Positions 1 to 11,207 of a stretch of DNA of 64,000 bases are shown one piece after another. The position numbers and the translations under genes are program-made. The notes below the pieces were generated by a model. The model did not search any database and was not told the origin of the DNA. It worked only from the letters and a program-made list of their open reading frames with translations. Source of the DNA: Isoetes taiwanensis (taxonomy: Eukaryota > Streptophyta > Lycopodiopsida > Isoetales > Isoetaceae). Position 1 is the stretch's first letter, and the number at the start of each line of letters is the position of its first letter. Location: contig JAJEKV010000052.1 in the NCBI GenBank assembly GCA_021234155.1, forward strand, positions 6,807,358 through 6,871,357. The letters run 5' to 3'.

Positions 1-2455
1 ACGATAGGGACCTTGAGATTCAAGAACAATCCAGAGGATTGGACCAAAGAACCTATTATATGGTGAGAGAAATATGGAGAAAGATGGGTGCTATATGACA
101 TCATCGGAAGAAGCAGAGTGAAGAGAACAACTCGGTGAACAACATGCAAATTTGGTTGACGAGGGTAACCCGATCACTGAGACCAACAAGAATAAAAAAG
201 GCTAAGCAAGGTGGATACAACAACTGGGGTCAACATAGTAAAACGACATAATGATTGGACACCGCCAGGGCAAAAAAGCACTATGATGAGACAAGAGGCG
301 GGCAAAGGAGGGAGTCAAGACAATAGAAGAGCCAAGACGTTCAAGAGATAAAATGAACAAACAAAGAGGAAAGGGACAATATGCAAAATGAAAAAAGAGA
401 GGAATGCGAGATTATAATGAAATGGATGGAATAAGGGACTAGGAATAGAGGAACAGAGCAAATTGGGACAAAGGAGCTAAGGCCACAAATGCAAATAAAG
501 CCCTCGAAGGCATTCACGAGAAACTAAGAATCAATGATAAAAGAGAAGAGTATGGGCCCTCATAAGGGCATCCAAAGAACAATTGAGAACATATGAGAAA
601 CAAGCATGCACTTATCTACCTATACATACACCTAGAAACAAAGCGGAAGCAAAGCAAATGAAATGGATGGAGAAATGGGATAAAGAAAAGAGGCACTAGA
701 AAACCGCTCCAAAATGGAAAGGCGAGGGAAATAAATTGGGCAATCGAACAAACTACAACCGAAAAGACCAGGAAAAGTACAAGTGAGAGGAACAAATCAT
801 GCATGTGCAAGTGAACAAATTTCATCACGAGAAATCATGAGACAAGAATGCTAAGAGCAATCAGACAGATGGGACAAGAGGACAACTCGGACAAGCAGAA
901 AGCAAAGGTAACGACGATGAAAGCAACTCAAGCACAACCCGGACCGCAAGAGCTAGGACTCAAGGGATACCATAAGAGCTCAACGAGACAAATGGAACAA
1001 AAAGTCAACAAAAAGGAATAATGGACGCCATGTAGTAAAGGGAACGAAAGTAAAGGCAAAGTGGAAAGAAGCCAATGAACCAAAAGAATTGAAGGGGCAC
1101 ATGGCTCGGTGGTCATCACAAGTACAAGGAACTAGCCACATAAAGGAATATAAAAGAAATTTGCAACTAAATGTCACAAGCCCAACCAAGCAAGAATGCA
1201 ATAGCTCAACCCATACAAAATACAAACCGAGATATGGTAATCGGCAAAAGCCATGCATAAATGAGCCAAATGATTCTAGCAAATACCACCAATTGTAAAA
1301 CTCCCGCGAAAACGACCAAATGTAAGCGACCACCACAAATGGTACCAATAGACCAACGACGGGAAACCCGAGATCCTAAGCAAAAAGGACCACATCTAAG
1401 TATGGAAGCAAAGCGCATTAAAAGGACTAATTGCGATAGAAAATAGACGTTATGGACCACAACCATGTCTCTTTAGATAGAAAGTGTTGAGAATAACCAA
1501 AAGCAACATGGCATGAACTAACATGAATCACCAACTCATAACGAATGCAAAGCTATGGAAAAGTTCAAGATTACAAAAACATGCTAGACTATCCCAAATG
1601 GAGAAGGTTATATACAAGATATCGGAAATACCGACTCGTCCGGACAACTCGTGCTAAAGTCCTTAGGTCGAAAGTGCCAAAATGTCAACAAAAAGGGGGC
1701 AACCGCATGTGTTGATTAAATACAGAGATAGTGAGAAATTGCCAAAAATGCAATGAAGCAACTAAAATGCAAAACCGACTTGGCGTAAAAGGCAACATAC
1801 AAAGTAGTTAGCACCTTGTTGAACTATGTGGACAAAGAGTTGACAACGATCCCCATCAATGTCCACTAGAGATGGCCACCCTTCAGAATGATTTAAAAAA
1901 TACCAAGAAGCCACCGACATTGACCCCTCTAGTCGCCAAGTCAAAAATGATTCTTATCAAAGATCTACCGAGATGCCCTCCCCAACCGAACCATAGGTTG
2001 AATCTCTCCACACCAAGAACCCCGCAACTAAAACCAACGAAGGCTATAAACTGGCCAACATTCGCAAAAAGAGGGAACCATACATGGGCAGGCCAACAAA
2101 GGAAAAAACCATCAACTCTGACAAATATACTAATCTAAACATCAACTGGCCCAAGGGAACCTGACAAAACCAACATCTAACAACCCTACTTTTACTCACT
2201 ACGTAACTTACAAAACAAGACGGGGTTCCAAACCTTCAAATCCGAAAGCGAGAGCAAAAAGGACATAAAATAGACCACCAAAGAGAGAACCTATCACTCG
2301 CATTTAACATACTCACTCAAACACGCCTAATCAAGACTAAAGACTAGTAAGACTAGTCAATTTTAAATGAAGGTAAACAAGAAATAAGATAGGCGACAAG
2401 AAGATACAGCAAGAAAGGAAACATAAGTAAATGAAATGGATGGAGAAATGTGATT

Positions 2456-2478
2456 AAGGAAGGAAGGAAGGAAGGAAG
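2456..2478. repeat. (AAGG)n microsatellite
   Basis: About six uninterrupted AAGG units inside the T-depleted block. Confidence 0.9.
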
Positions 2479-2810
2479 TATATTTTTACGTCGCACCACA
2501 AAGGCAGCGTCACGGAGGACATGCGACCACAAGTACAAAGAAAACAAAAAATACATTGCATGGGCCGAAGCCCGTGAGCACCATGGCCCGGATTAAAAAA
2601 CCCCACTGGGGAAAAACCGTTAGACAAAAGGACCAGAGCACAACAAATCAGAAGATATCGAGGAATCAAAAAACCAAACGAAGGGGACATCGTGAGATAC
2701 ATGGAGTAAGAACAAATAGAGCAATGGGTACCACCGATGCAGCAAAGGTTGAATGGGACGAGACATTCATGCAAAAGGGAAGGAAGAAGGAGGGAAAGTC
2801 ATGAGGTAAG

Positions 2811-2811
<1 letters not shown>

Positions 2812-2865
<54 letters not shown>

Positions 2866-2867
2866 AA
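2812..2867. repeat. (AAAG)n microsatellite
   Basis: About fourteen uninterrupted AAAG units, ending in AAATAG. It gives spurious Ser/Phe-rich frames on the minus strand. Confidence 0.95.
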
Positions 2868-3980
2868 TAGAGCAAGCATCAAGAGTACCAAATGAAACTA
2901 AAGGCCGGAGAGAATGGAGAGAAATGAGCCACTTCTAACTAAACCAATGAACCATATAATCGCATAAATAAATTAGCGATGACGGGGAACCCCATAACCT
3001 GCAGAAGGAGATCAACAAATTCCAAGAAGAAAACAATGTAAAATGGACAAACAAATGAGCATCCTCAACTAAGAAACCTATGATGCCAAGGATGCTACCA
3101 TAGACCGCAGAAAGATAGAAATACATGGAATACCCAAGCAAAGAATTAAACATAACGACCAAGTCACTTTATGCCCAAATGGATGCTCCCACCCTCAAGT
3201 CAAACTAAATGAAGGCGGACAAGGAAAAAGATCAGCAACAAGGAGTAGATAAGCCGCCAAATGACAACAAACTACCACAACAATTATAGTTAGCCAAATG
3301 CAAACCGACTCAAGGAAAAGAACTAAACGACCAAGAAAAACGAAAGCAATGATCCATAATTTATACACCAACGAATACATACAAATAAGAAAGCAAAAAA
3401 GTATGTTGACACATAAGAGGGTCAATCTAGGGACTGCAACATAGAAACTACGAGGTTGGGCATCATAAAAACGGCCGCCCTAAAAAGCTGAAAAATGAAT
3501 AAATAACACGCAGCCATTGATGGAAAAAAAATGACAATACGACAACTATCCCCCCAACTAAAGATTGACCCAAAAAATGAAACCCAATGAAACACTAAAG
3601 ACAATCCCAAGGTCGAAGCCTGAGGCACACCAAACAAAAAACGAAAAAATGCTACCCCAACTCAAAAAAATACAACAACACTACAAGCATAAAAGGACGA
3701 CAAAACCAAAACAAGCACCGGTAAAACCAACCACGAAACCCCTAGCCAACAATGCATCATACATCCAAGCAACACAACCAACCAACCGAACAAAACCGTA
3801 AAAGCAACCAAAGAGTACTATGCAATCAACCTAACATGACCCCCGCAGTAAACTAGACATCCAAGGGAACGACAAAGCAAAACAAGGACCGACTCTAGAC
3901 CCCAAACACCAACTAAAAAGACGCTTAAAACAACAAAGAAAAAAAGGAAGAGGGAGGGAAGGGACCAATCTATGCACAAG

Positions 3981-4352
3981 AACTTTTGTTATGAATGTTT
4001 AATAAAAAATACGCACCAAGGACCCTTTGATTATAATGTTTTTAGCACTAGATTTAATGTTTGTAATATAAGGGGCACAAACGACCTATGTGTGGTGTCA
4101 AACAACAAGGGAAAGATGAGGCAAGAACTCGACTGACCAAACTTAACACCAAACATAACCATGCATGTGGTTCGACCTATGTAAGGACCTTTTATGATTA
4201 ATGTTTAATAAATTATGCACAAGATCCTTTGTTATAATGTTTAGAACCCGTCATTTAAGGTTTATAACATAAGGGGCATAAACGACCTATGCATGGCGCC
4301 AAACAATAAGGGAAAGATGAGGCAAGGACTAGATCGACCAAACTCAACATAT
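3981..4352. repeat. Tandem duplication, unit about 206 bp
   Basis: Copy 1 begins at 3981 and copy 2 at 4186. Both carry ATGTTTAATAAA, then TATAATGTTTAGAACC-like text, AAGGGGCAYAAACGACCTATG and GGGAAAGATGAGGCAAG. Copies differ by scattered substitutions and small indels, so the duplication is not recent. Confidence 0.8.
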
Positions 4353-4794
4353 AAATTATTCTAACCATACAAATAAGACCCCTGGACAGAAAACCAAACC
4401 AAGCCCAGTGCACAACCTCTAAGAAACACCATAATTCGACCTAAAACAATACAAACATAAAGCTACAACTTTTTAAATCTAGAATTAAGGGATATCGGGA
4501 GTCGGAAACCCCATGCAATTTATAGCCCAAAAATTTCCATGGGAAACCAGACCCGGTGAACCCCGAAAAGCAAATCAAGCATGTGTCATCCCGCGGACGA
4601 ATCAACGGAACCGACCTCGATCGATCCGCCCGTGATAGCCAATCCCATGTCGATTTTTTCGGTTGGGTGATGCTAGGGCAATCGGATGGGCTAGATGCAA
4701 AAAGTCGAGGCGTGGCCCGTGGATGAAAAAGAGAAGGCAAGACAAGGCGAGGTTATAGCTGGCTAAGGCACGGGGTTTAAGAGCATGATGTCGA

Positions 4795-5118
4795 AAAAAA
4801 AAACATATCATAACTGGGGCAGAAAAAAAAACATATCATAACTGGGGCAGAAAGCGCGGCGACCACAAACATGCACATCCATCCGGTTTAAAAAGCATGC
4901 TGGGAAAAACATATTTTAAACTGCGGGCGGCACGAGAGGAACAGAGAGCAAGTAAGATTTCACTTTCCTTCAAAGCGCCGGGCGACCACAAACATGCACA
5001 TCCGTGGTTTAAAAGCATGCTGGGAAAAAACATATTTTAACTGTGGCAGAGAGCGAGGCGACCACCAACATGCACAGACGAGAGGAACAGAGAGCAAGTA
5101 AGATTTCACTTTCCTTCA
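4795..5118. repeat. Composite direct repeats
   Basis: AAACATATCATAACTGGGGC occurs twice at 4802-4852. A larger segment containing CGACCACAAACATGCACATCC followed by AAGCATGCTGGGAAAAA is repeated from about 4859 and 4984, and GAGAGGAACAGAGAGCAAGT at 4934 recurs at 5080. Part of the core (AAAAGCATGCTG) is shared with the 100-bp repeats at 5346-5645, so the two arrays may have a common origin. Confidence 0.75.
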
Positions 5119-5345
5119 GGATCGGTTTTTCAGTAAGCACCATCGATTCCATGAGGAAGCAGATCATAACTTGAGCCCAATCCACCTGACCACAACCAAG
5201 GGACACAGTACCTATACAGAGCCGAAAACCTCTCAGATCGAAATTAAAATGATCAATCACAACAAACCTGGAGAAGCAGAGACGCAAGAATTGAGTAGAA
5301 GAAATCGACAGGGCCACAATGCTAACAACACAAATCCAGCAACGT

Positions 5346-5645
5346 CCACAAATGAATGTAGCAACACCACAGAGGATATCATTGGAAAAGCATGCTGAGA
5401 TCAAAAGCAAAAGATCTAGAACGGAATTAGCATCAAAGATGAGAGCCACAGATGAATGCAGCAGCACCACAGAGGATATCATTGGAAAAGCATGCTGAGA
5501 TCAAAAGTAAAAGATCTAGAACGGAATTAGCATCAAAGGTGAGAGCCACAGATGAATGCAGCAGCACCACAGAGGATATCATTGGAAAAGCATGCTGAGA
5601 TCAAAAGCAAAAGATCTAGAACGGAATTAGCATCAAAGGTGAGAG
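5346..5645. repeat. Three exact-length 100-bp tandem repeats
   Basis: Units are 5346-5445, 5446-5545 and 5546-5645, each beginning CCACARATGAATG and ending AAAGRTGAGAG. The last two are nearly identical and the first differs at a handful of bases, so the last duplication is the newer. No reading frame runs through all three. They lie downstream, on the minus strand, of the promoter-like module at 5806-5990, where a leader or LTR U5/internal start would sit. Confidence 0.92.
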
Positions 5646-5805
5646 CCAAGCCATGACACAATTATGTTCTGGGACCAGATCCTCAGGTAGCACCATCGAT
5701 CCTAAAGCGCAAGTGCCCCCCAGACCAATCCATCCTATGCATAATCAAGAAGCAGCACCAGTGTAGGAATCAATGTAGGGAAAACTCCGTACAACAACAA
5801 GATTC

Positions 5806-5990
5806 AGCTCAGAGGAAACGCCGATGAGGAATGCAGGAAGACACAAGGCTTTTATGGGAGAAATGGCCAAAGAAAGCCTGCGCTATAGCAGGCTTGTGCC
5901 AAAGAAAGCTTGGATCCAAAAGCAGAGCTAGCGCCAAAACTGGCGTCCCTTTCCCTAGAATGATGGTTCTCTTCTATAGAAGAGAACCAT
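5806..5990 (-). promoter_or_regulatory. Promoter-like module with palindrome, minus strand
   Basis: Read on the minus strand the order is: a perfect 28-bp palindrome (5963-5990), a TATA-like CCATAAAAGCC at 5848-5858, then a conserved block around AACGCCGATGA (5817-5827 on +). The same order recurs at 39716-39826 with similar sequence at both ends. This looks like the core promoter of an LTR family transcribed leftwards, but I see no complete LTR boundaries. The copia junction at 5999 cuts it off immediately beyond the palindrome. Confidence 0.5.
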
Positions 5991-5998
5991 TGCAAAGT

Positions 5999-6394
5999 TG
6001 GAGGGAATAGTAATATGAATATGTTGGCCACTGAGACCGACCAAATCTTCTGTCTAAACCGTCGTTTCGCACCGATCCTGTAAACCATAAGTTGTACAGA
6101 ACCTCAGAGATAATATATTCGATGATTGCAGATCATTTTTGGCATAATCGTGAACCCTAAAGGATATATTGTTTGAGTATTTGTTGCTACAGTGTTTTGC
6201 TCGATCTCATTGCTACAGTGCCTTGTAGCTACAGTAACTCAATGGTAAAAAAGGGTTATAAGAATAATTGAATAATTGAAGCATGGTTCTAATGTTATTC
6301 AATTGACATTGTCAAATTCTATCTAGTAATTTCTTATAGATAATTTTGCTGAATACATTTGGCAATTGTGCAACCATCTTTGATAAATCTCACA
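5999..6394 (+). repeat. Copia 5' LTR, 5'-truncated
   Basis: It aligns without gaps to 13134-13529. The 197 bp that start the 3' LTR (12937-13133) are absent here. At the junction the left flank and the LTR share AAGTTG, which suggests a microhomology-mediated deletion or rearrangement rather than normal insertion. It ends in CACA just before the primer-binding site. Confidence 0.92.
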
Positions 6395-6396
6395 TT

Positions 6397-6408
6397 TGGT
6401 ATCAGAGC
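6397..6408 (+). other. Copia primer-binding site
   Basis: TGGTATCAGAGC, the complement of the initiator-methionine tRNA 3' end used by many plant LTR elements, two bases after the LTR end. Confidence 0.93.
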
Positions 6409-6422
6409 AGGTTCTTAACATT

Positions 6423-7436
6423 ATGTCCAGTAGATTTGGTGTTGGTTTACTCAACAGTGTAGATGTTTATGACAGAGGACCTGGCTTTCAAGTATGGAAG
6501 GATGCCATAAAGCACATTCTTGAAGTAGAAGACTTATGGGAATTAGTAGATCCTTCTGGATATGCAACTCAAACAGTTGCCGATACAAGCTCAACACTGA
6601 GGTCAGTTGCTGGGGGTTCTTTGAACACTCAAACTAACATTGCTGCTATTAGTACCAGTGACACTAGCTCTGGAGGAGGCTCAGATGCAGCAGGAGCTGG
6701 AAGTTCAAGCAGTGTGGCAGCAAAATCAGTGTATGCTAGAGAGAAAGAAGCCCAAGGGATTATCTCTTCTAAGGTTAGTCCCAATATTAGACTGAAATTA
6801 AGAAATATATCAGCTAGAGAGATGTGGATTTTTCTTTGATAGCATTATGAAGAAAAAACATCCTCACAGATTGATCTGTTAGAAAAGGAGTTAAGGAAAC
6901 TTAAATTGTATGATGATGATGATGTAGAAGAATACTTCAACAAGTTTGACAATATAGTTGCTGATTTGGGAGGAGCAGGAGTGAATTTGAATGATAGATA
7001 TCAAATTCTAGCCATAGCTAGATCTGTAGCAGAAAATGGGAATCTCTCTCTCTTTATCAGAAATGTAGCCACCTCAAGAGAGCAAGCTGAAAATATTATT
7101 AGGACTGAGTTTGAACAGGAGAAAATTATGAAACATGCAGGAGAGTCAACTGAAATTTTATATGCTGGAAAGAAATTCAGAAATGATGGAGATAAGAAGA
7201 CTTACTATCATTGTCGTGAGGTAGGCCACTTCAAAAACAACTGTCCAAAACTTAACTCAGAAATAAATTGCTACACTTGTGGAGGAAGGGGACATTTGGC
7301 TTCAAAATGTCCCACACCCAAGGATTATGCAAAGAACAAAAGCAAGGGAAATTCAAGCAGAGGAGGAAGATCCGCAACAAACAGGGGCAGAGGAGGTAGA
7401 CGTGCAGCAGGTGCATATGTTGCAAAGGAGACATAA
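6423..7436 (+). pseudogene. gag: Copia gag (nucleocapsid), two stops
   Basis: Gag forms the virus-like particle and packages the element RNA. The frame starts at ATG 6423 (MSSRFGVGLLNSVDV), 15 bases after the primer-binding site. It runs to two adjacent stops, TGA and TAG at 6837-6842, inside the conserved MW-FL--HYEEKTSSQ region, then continues in the same frame. Two zinc knuckles follow. The first (from 7203) reads YHCREVGHFKNNC and has lost its first cysteine to tyrosine; the second (from 7269, CYTCGGRGHLASKC) is intact CX2CX4HX4C. A basic Arg/Gly tail and a TAA at 7434-7436 close the segment. The stops and the lost cysteine indicate decay. Confidence 0.9.
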
Positions 7437-7967
7437 GAAGATAAGAGGAGCAATGATGAGGATGAAGACGAGGTAAAATGTGCTTTATCAATTATTCAAA
7501 AGGAAAAGGGATCTAATAAAGAATGTGGTGGTCTTGTAGTTGATAGTGGAGCTGAAAGATCAGTAGTTCAAACTATTGATCTTCTAAAGGATTAGGTGGC
7601 AACAAATTCTAGGAGCATACAAGTGGAAAATGGAGACATTCAAAGAATAGAAGCAAGAGGATTGTTGCAGTTAATAGATCTTGAAGGAAATATAGTAAAT
7701 GTAGAAGATGTTCTTTGTGTACCTACTATAGTAAAAAACTTGATTTCGGTCAGTCAACTTGTGGATCTTGGATACAGAGTTGTATTTGACTCAAAAGCTT
7801 GTACTATCTTTCTTGGGAATAAATTAAAGTTTTATGCAAGAAAAATTGGCAATCTTTTCCAAATTGATGATGAAAATTGTGACAGTATTAATGCTTGCCT
7901 TGTATCAGATTATGAACTTTGGCATAACAGGCTTGCACATACACAGTGCAATAATATCAACATTTAG
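7437..7967 (+). pseudogene. pol: Copia protease and pre-integrase domain
   Basis: This continues the gag frame past TAA at 7434-7436. LVVDSGAERSVV at about 7533-7568 is the aspartic protease active site (D-S-G-A). A further TAG lies at 7593-7595. After it comes the GAG-pre-integrase region ending in LWHNRLAHTQCNNINI, whose two histidines belong to the integrase HHCC zinc site. The frame then hits TAG at 7965-7967, and a frameshift before 7982 is needed to reach the integrase core. Confidence 0.88.
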
Positions 7968-7981
7968 CAAAAAAAGGCTGG

Positions 7982-8824
7982 TTGCCATGCAAGGAGGTTA
8001 AATCAGAAGGATTTATGTGTGAAGGTTGTATGTTGGGGAAAATTAATAGGCTGCCTTTTAAAAGGTCAAAAAATAGAGCAAAAGAAGTTTTGGAATTAGT
8101 TCACACAGATTTGTGTGGTGTGAGATCGAGATCAAACAAAATATATTTCATCTTTTTTATAGATGATTTCAGCAGAAAATGTAAGTGTTACTGTCTTACA
8201 CACAAATCTCAAGCCATAAGTGCTCTCAAACAGTATGTTTCTAAAATGGAGAGAGAAACAGGGAAAACGATTAAATGCATAAGGTCAGACAGAGGTGGAG
8301 AATATTTATCAAGACAATTCAAATCTTTTTGCATATCTAAGGGAATAGAAAGGCAACTAACTTGCAGGTACACTCCACAACAAAATGGTGTTGCAGAAAG
8401 AAAGAATAGAACCATCATGGATATAGTTAGATCAATGATTAAAAATGCTGGACTACCAAACTATCTGTGGGAAGAAGCCTTGAAGACTGCAATACTAGTG
8501 CAAAACAAGCTTCCTACATCGAGCATTACTGGTAACATACCTGACCTTATTTGGTTCAATTCTGATAAAAGTATAAACTATGAAATGTTTAAAACTTATG
8601 GTTGTTTAGCTTATGCTCATGTGCCAACCGAACTAAGACAAAAACTAGACAACAAGGCAGAAGTAGGGTTTTTGGTGGGGTATGATGAGGAAAGCAAGGG
8701 ATACAGAATTTTTGTCCCTACAAACAAGAACATTATAGTCAGCAGGGATGTATTGTTTGATGAACAGGTTCTCTACAAAGACAGGCATGGGAAACTTGCT
8801 CAAAAAGAAAAAAATGTCAAATGA
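7982..8824 (+). pseudogene. pol: Copia integrase core
   Basis: Integrase inserts the cDNA into the host chromosome. CEGCMLGKINRLPF completes the HHCC zinc site. The DDE catalytic residues are visible in order: D in LVHTDLCG, D in IRSDRGGEY and E in NGVAERKNR. The GKxxR-type C-terminal region (YGCLAYAHVP, FLVGYDEESKGYRIF) follows. The frame ends at TGA 8822-8824 just after an A-rich run (8801-8816), where a frameshift moves translation to the next segment. The core itself is uninterrupted over about 280 codons. Confidence 0.92.
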
Positions 8825-9839
8825 TGGATTGACAAAAGAAAAAAGGAAGTTAGCTGAAGATTATGATGATGACGAGCCTATAAAGCAAAATATAACAACA
8901 GGTTCAGACTTGAATGATGTGGATACCTCACTAACAGCAGAAAAGACAAATGATGTTAACATTGGGAACAGCAATGAGCAGGAAAAGGTGGTTGAAACTG
9001 AGCACTTGACAAATAAAAGAAGGAAGACACAAGTGGAGAAATTACTAGAAGACAGCCATGTAAGAACTGATATCTATGGCAGAAATGAAGAAGGCAAAAG
9101 CAGAAGATTAGAAAAACATGAAGATGAGGCAGAATTAATAATGGCCATTATAGAAGATGAAGCCATACCCAAAAGCTTTGAGGAAGCACTAAATTCAGGT
9201 GACAAAGAAAAGTGGTTGACAGCAATGGAAGAAGAACTTGACTCGTTTAGACTGACCAAAACATATGAGACTGTGGATTGTCCAAAGGATCACAATGTAA
9301 TTGGCAGCAAATGGATATATAAGATTAAAACATGCAGTGATGGAAGCAAAAAATATAAAGCTCGTCTTGTAGCACAAGGGTACACTCAAAGGAAGGGAAT
9401 AGACTATGAGGAGACTTATTCTCCCGTAGTAAAATTAACAAGCCTAAGGGTTCTGCTAAGTATGGCAAATGCACAAAACCTAAAAGTACATCATATGGAT
9501 GTAAAAACAGTCTTTTTGAATGCAAGTTTGGAGGAGGAAGTATACATGAAAATAGCTCCAGGTTATGACCAGGAAAATAATAAAGTGTGGAAGCTAAGCA
9601 AAGCTGTGTATGGCTTAAAACAATCCCCCAGGGAATGGTATTTATGCATAGATAGCTTCCTCAGAGAACAAGGCTTTGACAAATTCAAAAATGATGGAAA
9701 CTTATACAGATTTTGTGAAGGAGACAAATACTGCATTATAGCCTTATATGTGGATGATTGCATAATGGTTGCAAATCATTTAGATTGTTTGAATCATTGC
9801 AAGAAATGCTCAGTGCAAGATTTCATATGTCAGACTTAG
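8815..9839 (+). pseudogene. pol: Copia reverse transcriptase (RVT_2)
   Basis: An acidic linker leads to the reverse transcriptase: NVIGSKWIYKIK, YKARLVAQGYTQRKGIDYEETYSPVVK, the first catalytic Asp in HHMDVKTVFLNA, KAVYGLKQSPREWY and the active-site YVDD (about 9746-9759). The frame is lost between about 9775 and 9800, before the conserved GELKQFLGIEV segment, which lies in another frame. The usual DVKTAFLNG reads DVKTVFLNA here. Confidence 0.92.
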
Positions 9840-10468
9840 GGGAATTAAAACAGTTCCTAGGTATTGAAGTGGTCAGAAATAGGGATCAAAATATTCTGAC
9901 ACTGAAACAAAGTAGACACATTCAGAATATATTAAATAGATTCAATATGTCAGAAGCAAATAGCATCAGGACACCAGTGATTCCAGGGCATAGGCTAACT
10001 GAACAGAAGAAGTTGTCAGCTGAGAACATATGAAAATTGTTCCATATAGAGCTCTAGTAGGATGTCTACTTTACTTGTGCAACAATACTCGTCCAGACAT
10101 TTCTTATATAGTAAATGTGCTCAGCAGGGTATGTCATAATCCTTCAAAGGAACATTGGCTAGCTGGCAAGAGAGTACTGAGATATTTGAGAGGGACAATA
10201 CATCATGGTATAACCTACACCTCAAATGATCTAACACTGCTAGCCTATAGTGATGCAGATTGGGGTGGAGATTTAGCAGAAAGAAAGTCTACTTCTGGTT
10301 ATGTGATCTTTCTAGGGGGAGGTCCCATTAATTGGAAAAGCAAAAAACAAAAGTCTATAGCCTTGTCATCAGCAGAAGCAGAATACTGTGCATCTTCTTT
10401 GGTTGCAAAGGAAGTTGTGTGGTTAAGAAGATTACTAGAAGAATTAAGTTGTGTTCAGATTGGACCAA

Positions 10469-10470
<2 letters not shown>
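9790..10470 (+). pseudogene. pol: Copia RT thumb and RNase H, first part
   Basis: 9790-10033 carries the end of the reverse transcriptase (MSDLGELKQFLGIEVVRN) in one frame. After a frameshift near 10030 the next frame gives PYRALVGCLLYLCNNTRPDI and RNase H: D in AYSDADWGGD and E in LSSAEAEYCA. RNase H is cut at 10471 by the antisense LINE; the reading frame visible beyond it is the LINE poly-T. The remainder, with the last catalytic Asp, is at 12714-12925. Confidence 0.9.
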
Positions 10471-10505
<35 letters not shown>

Positions 10506-10753
10506 AACGTGGACCTTTATTACTCAAAAGAATACAAAGAGTACATGGGGGACTCAAAACCCAGTGGAGAAGATATCCACTAGAGCAACACTACCCACCA
10601 CGTACATAACATAGAAAAGCAGAGAATACAGATCACCATGAGCATAACTGTTTGTAGGTGTGAATCTGAAGATATTGCCCCCAAATGATACTTTTGATGT
10701 CATCCTTCAAGGAAAAACATTTGTACGCCTTCACAATGCGACTACGGGCATCG

Positions 10754-11207
10754 CTAAGCACTTGCGTGTCCCTTGAAAATGAGGAGATTTCGTCTCTTCC
10801 AGATGGACCAGATGATCCAAGCAGATGCTAAGTGGAAAGCCCTCTTTGCCAACTTGTCCCAAGAACTAGGATAGACTGACAATAGGACATGCTGACTATT
10901 CAAGTCACAATGGAAAAGACTCAGGAGCCACTGCCAAGCAGGTCGAACATGGTGACACAAGAAAAAGCAGTGCTCAATTGTCTCATCCCTCTGCGTGCAA
11001 AGAGGGCAGATCACAGAGACTTCTGGACGAAATCGATGAACAACAGTGTTTACCCGCACGCATCTATGAGTGATCTGCCACCATAAAATGGATAGCTTAG
11101 GATGAAGCAATTTATCCCATACCCATCGCCAGACTGCTTTACGATGAGGCTCGGGGATAACTAAAGGCCACTTTGGCGATGGAGGCAACACCTCAGGATG
11201 AAGCAGG
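10754..11207 (-). pseudogene. LINE ORF2 C-terminus (zf-RVT domain)
   Basis: On the minus strand the frame gives WRWVWDKLLHPKLSILWW, then CPLCTQRDETIEHCFFLCHH, the Cys/His pattern of the reverse-transcriptase zinc-binding domain of plant L1 elements, then AWIIWSIWKRRNLLIFKG. The same WSIW-(K/E)RxxxxIF(K/Q)G ending occurs in the LINE tail at 20462-21004. The frame is interrupted on its N-terminal side by the MITE and continues beyond 11812. Confidence 0.88.

Larger units (their letters stand above)
1..4440. other. T-depleted non-coding block
   Basis: I recognise no gene here. The + strand is strikingly poor in T: 8 of 60 bases at 361-420 and 4 of 60 at 3661-3720, with A and then G or C dominating. 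The minus-strand open frames are long runs of Phe, Leu and Ser caused by this composition and match no family I know. A phrase AATGAAATGGATGGA recurs near 418, 656 and 2431, so part of the block is an old internal repeat. Around 2587-2625 it resembles the LINE 3' untranslated stretch at 30806-30870. It may be the non-coding internal domain of a large minus-strand retroelement whose promoter lies near 5850-5990; that link is inference. Confidence 0.5.

Noticed and set aside
616-3801. Many minus-strand frames rich in Phe, Leu and Ser
   Set aside because: They arise from the T-depleted composition; no start context, conserved motif or family likeness.
10472-10502. T31 read as the Phe-rich C-terminus of copia RNase H
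   Set aside because: It is the poly(A) tail of the antisense LINE; the real C-terminus is at 12714-12925.
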